64,000 nt of DNA. It comes from an uncultured Chlorobiaceae bacterium. Lineage in GTDB: Bacteria; Bacteroidota; Chlorobiia; Chlorobiales; Chlorobiaceae. The stretch lies in the NCBI GenBank assembly GCA_903895195.1, contig CAITSZ010000012.1:37303-101302 (forward strand). Direction: 5' to 3'. Below the pieces are notes generated by a model that had not been told where the DNA came from, did not search any database, and saw nothing but the letters and a program-made list of their open reading frames with translations. The first letter of the stretch is position 1. Every line of letters begins with the position of its first letter. Shown here in pieces: positions 60,981-64,000 of this stretch. Both the position numbers and the translations under genes were made by a program.

Positions 60981-61817
60981 ATGACCACAATGCTTGATTT
61001 CAAAATTGACAAAAATAGCTGTACCCTTTGCGGCGAGTGTGTTACTGATTGTCCGGCAAGGATCATAGCAATGCCGGAGGATGGCTATCCATATATTCCC
61101 ATTGAAAAAGAGGGTATTTGTTACAAATGCCAGCACTGCCTGACAATCTGCCCGACAGGATCAGTATCAATACTTGGCCTGGATCCGGCTGACAGCAGAA
61201 CTCTTGCCGGCCGATACCCTGACCCTGACAAGCTTGAGACGCTCATTAAAGGGAGACGGTCAGTGCGCCGCTACAAGGACGAAAATCTTGATCCTGCACT
61301 CTTTCAAAAACTCCTCGATGTTGCCTGGCACGCTCCAACAGGCGTCAACTCACGTCAGGTTCGTTTTACCGTATTAGACAGCAAGGAAAAGGTTGCACAA
61401 CTGCGTGATGCAGTAATGGCAGGACTGGAAAAACTGATTGAAGAAAATGCTCTTCCGGATGGGTTGTATTCTTTCGCTAACTTCGTTCAGATATGGAAGG
61501 CCCACAAAATCGATATCATTTTTCGCGGCGCCCCGCATCTGCTTATCGCTTCGGCACCCAAGACAGTTCCATCACCCGAGCCGGACTGCCTGATAGCTCT
61601 CTCATATTTCGAGCTCTTTGCCCAAGCCAATGGAGTTGGCACCGTCTGGAACGGCCTGGCAAAGTGGGCCATCAACGACCTTTTACCGGAAACCCGCCAA
61701 CTACTTGGCATCCCTGATGACCACGTGATCGGCTACGCCATGGCCTTCGGCTACCCCGATGTCCACTTCGCTCGAACGGTACAGCATCATCCAGCGCTGA
61801 TTCATCGGGCATTGTAG
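60981..61817 (+). CDS. Nitroreductase-family protein with N-terminal 2[4Fe-4S] ferredoxin domain
   Basis: 278 residues. The first 60 carry two cluster motifs, CTLCGECVTDCP and CYKCQHCLTICP. The rest is a flavin-binding nitroreductase domain starting GRRSVRRYKDENLD and including HAPTGVNSRQVRFTV and the FMN segment GIPDDHVIGYAMAFGYP. Fusion lets ferredoxin-level electrons reach the flavin. Such proteins are common in anaerobes; natural substrates are mostly unknown. Probably cotranscribed with the H-NS-like gene. Terminator follows. Confidence 0.88.
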   Translation: MTTMLDFKIDKNSCTLCGECVTDCPARIIAMPEDGYPYIPIEKEGICYKCQHCLTICPTGSVSILGLDPADSRTLAGRYPDPDKLETLIKGRRSVRRYKDENLDPALFQKLLDVAWHAPTGVNSRQVRFTVLDSKEKVAQLRDAVMAGLEKLIEENALPDGLYSFANFVQIWKAHKIDIIFRGAPHLLIASAPKTVPSPEPDCLIALSYFELFAQANGVGTVWNGLAKWAINDLLPETRQLLGIPDDHVIGYAMAFGYPDVHFARTVQHHPALIHRAL

Positions 61818-61856
61818 AGAGTGTGAAGAAGATGTGCCTCAGTGTATATAAATACG

Positions 61857-61885
61857 AAAAGCCCCGACTTGCGAAGGGGCTTTTT
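61857..61885 (+). terminator. Intrinsic terminator of the nitroreductase gene
   Basis: AAAAGCCCC-GACTTGCGAA-GGGGCTTTTT, same hairpin and loop as at 60031-60064; the following bases are also similar, so one may be a copy of the other. Confidence 0.88.
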
Positions 61886-61913
61886 GCGTAGTGATCTCGA
61901 CTATAATAAAGCC

Positions 61914-62189
61914 TTATTTGCCGGCTTCAGGTGCAGCTGCTTTGCCTTGCTTAACTGCTCTGAATCTATGAGAAGACATGAATCTCTTCTTAGCAGCTCT
62001 TCTCCTGAATGCCCTCTTCTTAACAGCCTTCTTTGGAGCTTTCTTCTCAGCCTTGGCATCTGCTTTTGCTTCAGTCTTTACAGCCGGCTTCGCATCAACA
62101 GCCTTGTCAGCTGCGAAAGAAACACCACCAAAAACTCCGGTCATTGCAAGTGAAACAATCATCATACCGGCGATCAGATTCTTTTTCAT
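61914..62189 (-). CDS. Small exported Lys/Ala-rich basic protein
   Basis: 91 residues. A signal peptide (MKKNLIAGMMIVSLAMTGVFGGVSFA) is followed by a low-complexity tail of Ala, Lys and Arg: AKADAKAEKKAPKKAVKKRA, then RRRAAKKR, with no Cys. The mature protein of about 65 residues is strongly basic. It may bind polyanions such as DNA or lipopolysaccharide, but no family is recognised. Start is the first ATG of the frame. Single gene. Confidence 0.7.
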   Translation of the reverse strand: MKKNLIAGMMIVSLAMTGVFGGVSFAADKAVDAKPAVKTEAKADAKAEKKAPKKAVKKRAFRRRAAKKRFMSSHRFRAVKQGKAAAPEAGK

Positions 62190-62499
62190 TTGAATGTATG
62201 TTTAAGTGAGTTAATTCTTTAGAACCAGGATTATCCTGCATCCTCCTTCTATTACGTAGGACCATTGAAATTTCTTTCAAAAAATCCGGTCAGGCCATAT
62301 AAACATGCCACCCGCCTCGTCCTATAGGTGAGAAAAATTCTGTGTAAAAAGGATTGTTGAGAGAAAGTGTACTTTATGAATAACGTCACCTATCCCCTTT
62401 CACATATTAGTGACACTCTCTTCAGAAAAGAACTTTGTATTTTTTAAGGATGAAAGATGGAGCAGAACTAAAATACCCTTCAATTCAAATGAGATAGAG
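62190..62499. other. Gap between divergent genes
   Basis: Holds the promoters of the basic protein and the membrane protein, and one copy of a 38-base direct repeat (62361-62398). Confidence 0.5.
62361..62398 (+). repeat. 38-base direct repeat, left copy
   Basis: GAGAAAGTGTACTTTATGAA and the following ATAACGTCACC, repeated with two mismatches at 63252-63289. The copies flank the membrane protein gene. The AAAGTGTAC core resembles the element-end repeats at 63.9 kb. Confidence 0.7.
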
Positions 62500-63006
62500 A
62501 TGAAAAAATTAACAGCGAAAGGGTTGAAATGGCTGAAGGGGTTTCACCTCATTGCCGCAGCCTGCTGGATCGGAGGCGCCGTTTCCCTGCTGGCGCTCTA
62601 CTTCCTGAAAGATGGAGTTACTGAGGGGAACGTCCTGTACGGAATAAACCGGAGCATCCATCATATCGATATGTCGATTGTGGTCGTACCTGGGGCAATA
62701 GGAAGCCTCCTGACCGGGTTACTCTATTCCATTTTCAGCAACTGGGGATTCTTCAGGCACAACTGGCTTACCTTCAAATGGATCGTGACCTTATCCGCGA
62801 TTATATTCGGGACCTTTTTCCTCGGCCCGTGGGAAACATCAATGATGGATATCTCCGGCAGAATCGGCATAGCATCACTACAGAATCCCGCTTACCTCTA
62901 CAACCAGCAGATGAACCTGATTTTCGGCACCTTACAGGTAATGGTGCTCCTGATCACTGTATTTGTTTCCATCCTAAAGCCCTGGAAATCAAAAAAGAAA
63001 CCATAA
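62500..63006 (+). CDS. DUF2269-like four-helix membrane protein
   Basis: 168 residues from the ATG at 62500 (GAGATAGAG before it). Four membrane helices: LKGFHLIAAACWIGGAVSLLAL, VVPGAIGSLLTGLLYSIF, FKWIVTLSAIIFGTFFLGPW and IFGTLQVMVLLITVFVSIL. Conserved His in helix 1 and in the HHIDM loop recall heme-binding or DUF2269-type proteins. Function unknown. Confidence 0.7.
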   Translation: MKKLTAKGLKWLKGFHLIAAACWIGGAVSLLALYFLKDGVTEGNVLYGINRSIHHIDMSIVVVPGAIGSLLTGLLYSIFSNWGFFRHNWLTFKWIVTLSAIIFGTFFLGPWETSMMDISGRIGIASLQNPAYLYNQQMNLIFGTLQVMVLLITVFVSILKPWKSKKKP

Positions 63007-63310
63007 GAATCCCACATTGCCCTCATCAGGTCTTGATCCATTAGAGATCGAAAACCGCAATTTCAGGGCGTGAACCCAGGCGCGCAGAGATAATTGACAT
63101 CCCTACCCCTCTGAATTAAACCTGGTTTGATTTTACTACAATCTTCACTCCGAGAGCTTTAAGAACGGCCATTGATATTTCATAAGTATAACCCAAAATA
63201 TGATTTTATCAGCCTACCCCTTCGCCCTGGAGAGGAGAACGATTTTTTTCGGAGAAAGTGTACGTTATGAATAACGTCACCTTTCCCCTCCGGTGAGTTC
63301 AAATTCCATA
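63007..63310. other. Gap before the CRISPR array
   Basis: No gene. Contains the right copy of the 38-base repeat. Confidence 0.5.
63252..63289 (+). repeat. 38-base direct repeat, right copy
   Basis: Second copy of the repeat at 62361-62398, 21 bases before the first CRISPR repeat. Confidence 0.7.
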
Positions 63311-63826
63311 GAAACACCCCCACGTGCATGGGGAAGACCGCGCACTGAAATGGCCGATGGGCGCATCGTGAGAAACACCCCCACGTGCATGGGGAAGACC
63401 ACAACAGCGACCCCGTAAAGACTCACGCCCTGGAAACACCCCCACGTGCATGGGGAAGACTAATGCCGAAACCCTTAATGAAAAGCTGGATAAGAAACAC
63501 CCCCACGTGCATGGGGAAGACCGCAACGCTTACCGGCAAAAACGCGCGCATTGAGAAACACCCCCACGTGCATGGGGAAGACGAAACTTCAAAATTCTTT
63601 AGCTTTTCCATGTCAGAAACACCCCCACGTGCATGGGGAAGACAAAACCACGTTTTACATACTTCAAATTCAGTAAGAAACACCCCCACGTGCATGGGGA
63701 AGACTTTAAAAGTGCTACCCTCAGCCTCCCCATTACAGAAACACCCCCACGTGCATGGGGAAGACAATAGACTATGAAAGTCATGAATTGCCTGATGAGA
63801 AACACCCCCACGTGCATGGGGAAGAC
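63311..63826 (-). CRISPR. CRISPR array, 9 repeats, 8 spacers (type I-E-like repeat)
   Basis: Nine identical 28-base repeats starting at 63311, 63372, 63433, 63494, 63555, 63616, 63677, 63738 and 63799, with eight spacers of exactly 33 bases. The repeat on the plus strand begins GAAACACCCCC and ends CATGGGGAAGAC. Its reverse complement begins GTCTTCCCC and ends GGGGTGTTTC, the form found in type I-E systems, with a CCCC/GGGG stem. The array is therefore probably transcribed on the minus strand, with the leader to the right. No cas gene is in the window. Absence of repeat decay suggests that the array is young or maintained. Confidence 0.97.
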
Positions 63827-63859
63827 AACGGGTAACATACACAAAGCAGATGCTCAGAT

Positions 63860-64000
63860 TGAGTATTCCGGGGAAAGTGTGCCAGGTATTCCAGGCGAAA
63901 GTGTACCACCTATTCCGTGGCAAAGTGTGCCACTTTTTTCAGGCCAGATTTGTTGTTAGAACTTAAACAATTATTTCCAGTTTCTTCCTTCTTAATGAGT
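63860..64000. mobile_element. Probable end of an IS21-like element
   Basis: Starts TG at 63860. Three tandem units of 23-24 bases begin ATTCC at 63865, 63888 and 63912, each with (G/C)AAAGTGT(G/A)CCA. IS21-family elements begin with TG and carry several such transposase-binding repeats near each end. No transposase frame is visible because the window stops. The call rests on the pattern alone. Confidence 0.5.

Noticed and set aside
63311..63923. Repeated protein-like frames (for example HARGGVS units)
   Set aside because: These are translations of the CRISPR repeats.

Overview
The window looks like a chromosomal segment of a green sulfur bacterium (Chlorobium/Pelodictyon type). The best clue is a small secreted c-type cytochrome at 50856-51191 with the features of chlorobial cytochrome c-555. 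A ferredoxin-NADP reductase fragment and the general gene content agree with this. No rRNA or tRNA gene was seen.

Layout. 1-7.1 kb: a ferredoxin-NADP reductase fragment, a pentapeptide-repeat protein and a complete RND efflux operon (adaptor, pump, outer-membrane factor) on the minus strand. 7.2-24.7 kb: a repeat-rich accessory island. It holds seven intact precursor genes with a Nif11-type leader, decayed copies of the same gene, and isolated single genes between them (subtilase autotransporter, Tat-exported PLP decarboxylase, class D beta-lactamase, DUF2267 protein, WG-repeat lipoprotein, beta-barrel protein, several unknowns). 24.7-33.4 kb: a minus-strand maturation and export locus: a radical SAM/SPASM enzyme, an HlyD-type adaptor, a TolC-type channel, a C39 peptidase-ABC transporter and a second ABC transporter. 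33.4-35.7 kb: more Nif11 gene remnants and a pentameric ligand-gated ion channel homologue. 35.7-44 kb: mostly single genes (choloylglycine hydrolase family, Ogt, PEBP, DUF4337, DUF2934, HAD phosphatase, alpha/beta hydrolase, an Mtd1-like folate enzyme) plus heptanucleotide tandem repeats. 44.3-50.7 kb: a second RND operon led by a TetR regulator. 50.8-57 kb: cytochrome c-555, a cytochrome-porin fusion that resembles Cyc2, and a four-gene biotin-dependent carboxyltransferase operon. 57-63 kb: exported racemase-like and deaminase-like proteins, a truncated nuclease gene, an ORF6N pseudogene, an H-NS-like protein and a ferredoxin-nitroreductase. 63.3-64 kb: a nine-repeat CRISPR array without cas genes in view, next to what looks like the end of an IS21-like element.

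Main system. The Nif11 precursors, the radical SAM enzyme and the peptidase/export genes form one RiPP pathway. Seven precursors share a leader ending in Gly-Gly (or Gly-Ala), but the following cores are short and unrelated, and four of them end in a single C-terminal Cys. Every intact precursor gene has the same promoter layout (TTGCAA, exactly 17 bases, TAnCTT or TAATAT). Three have an obvious 3' hairpin plus T-run, and long repeats lie between the cassettes. This suggests a many-precursors, one-machine system diversified by duplication, recombination and decay. Product structure and activity cannot be read from the sequence.
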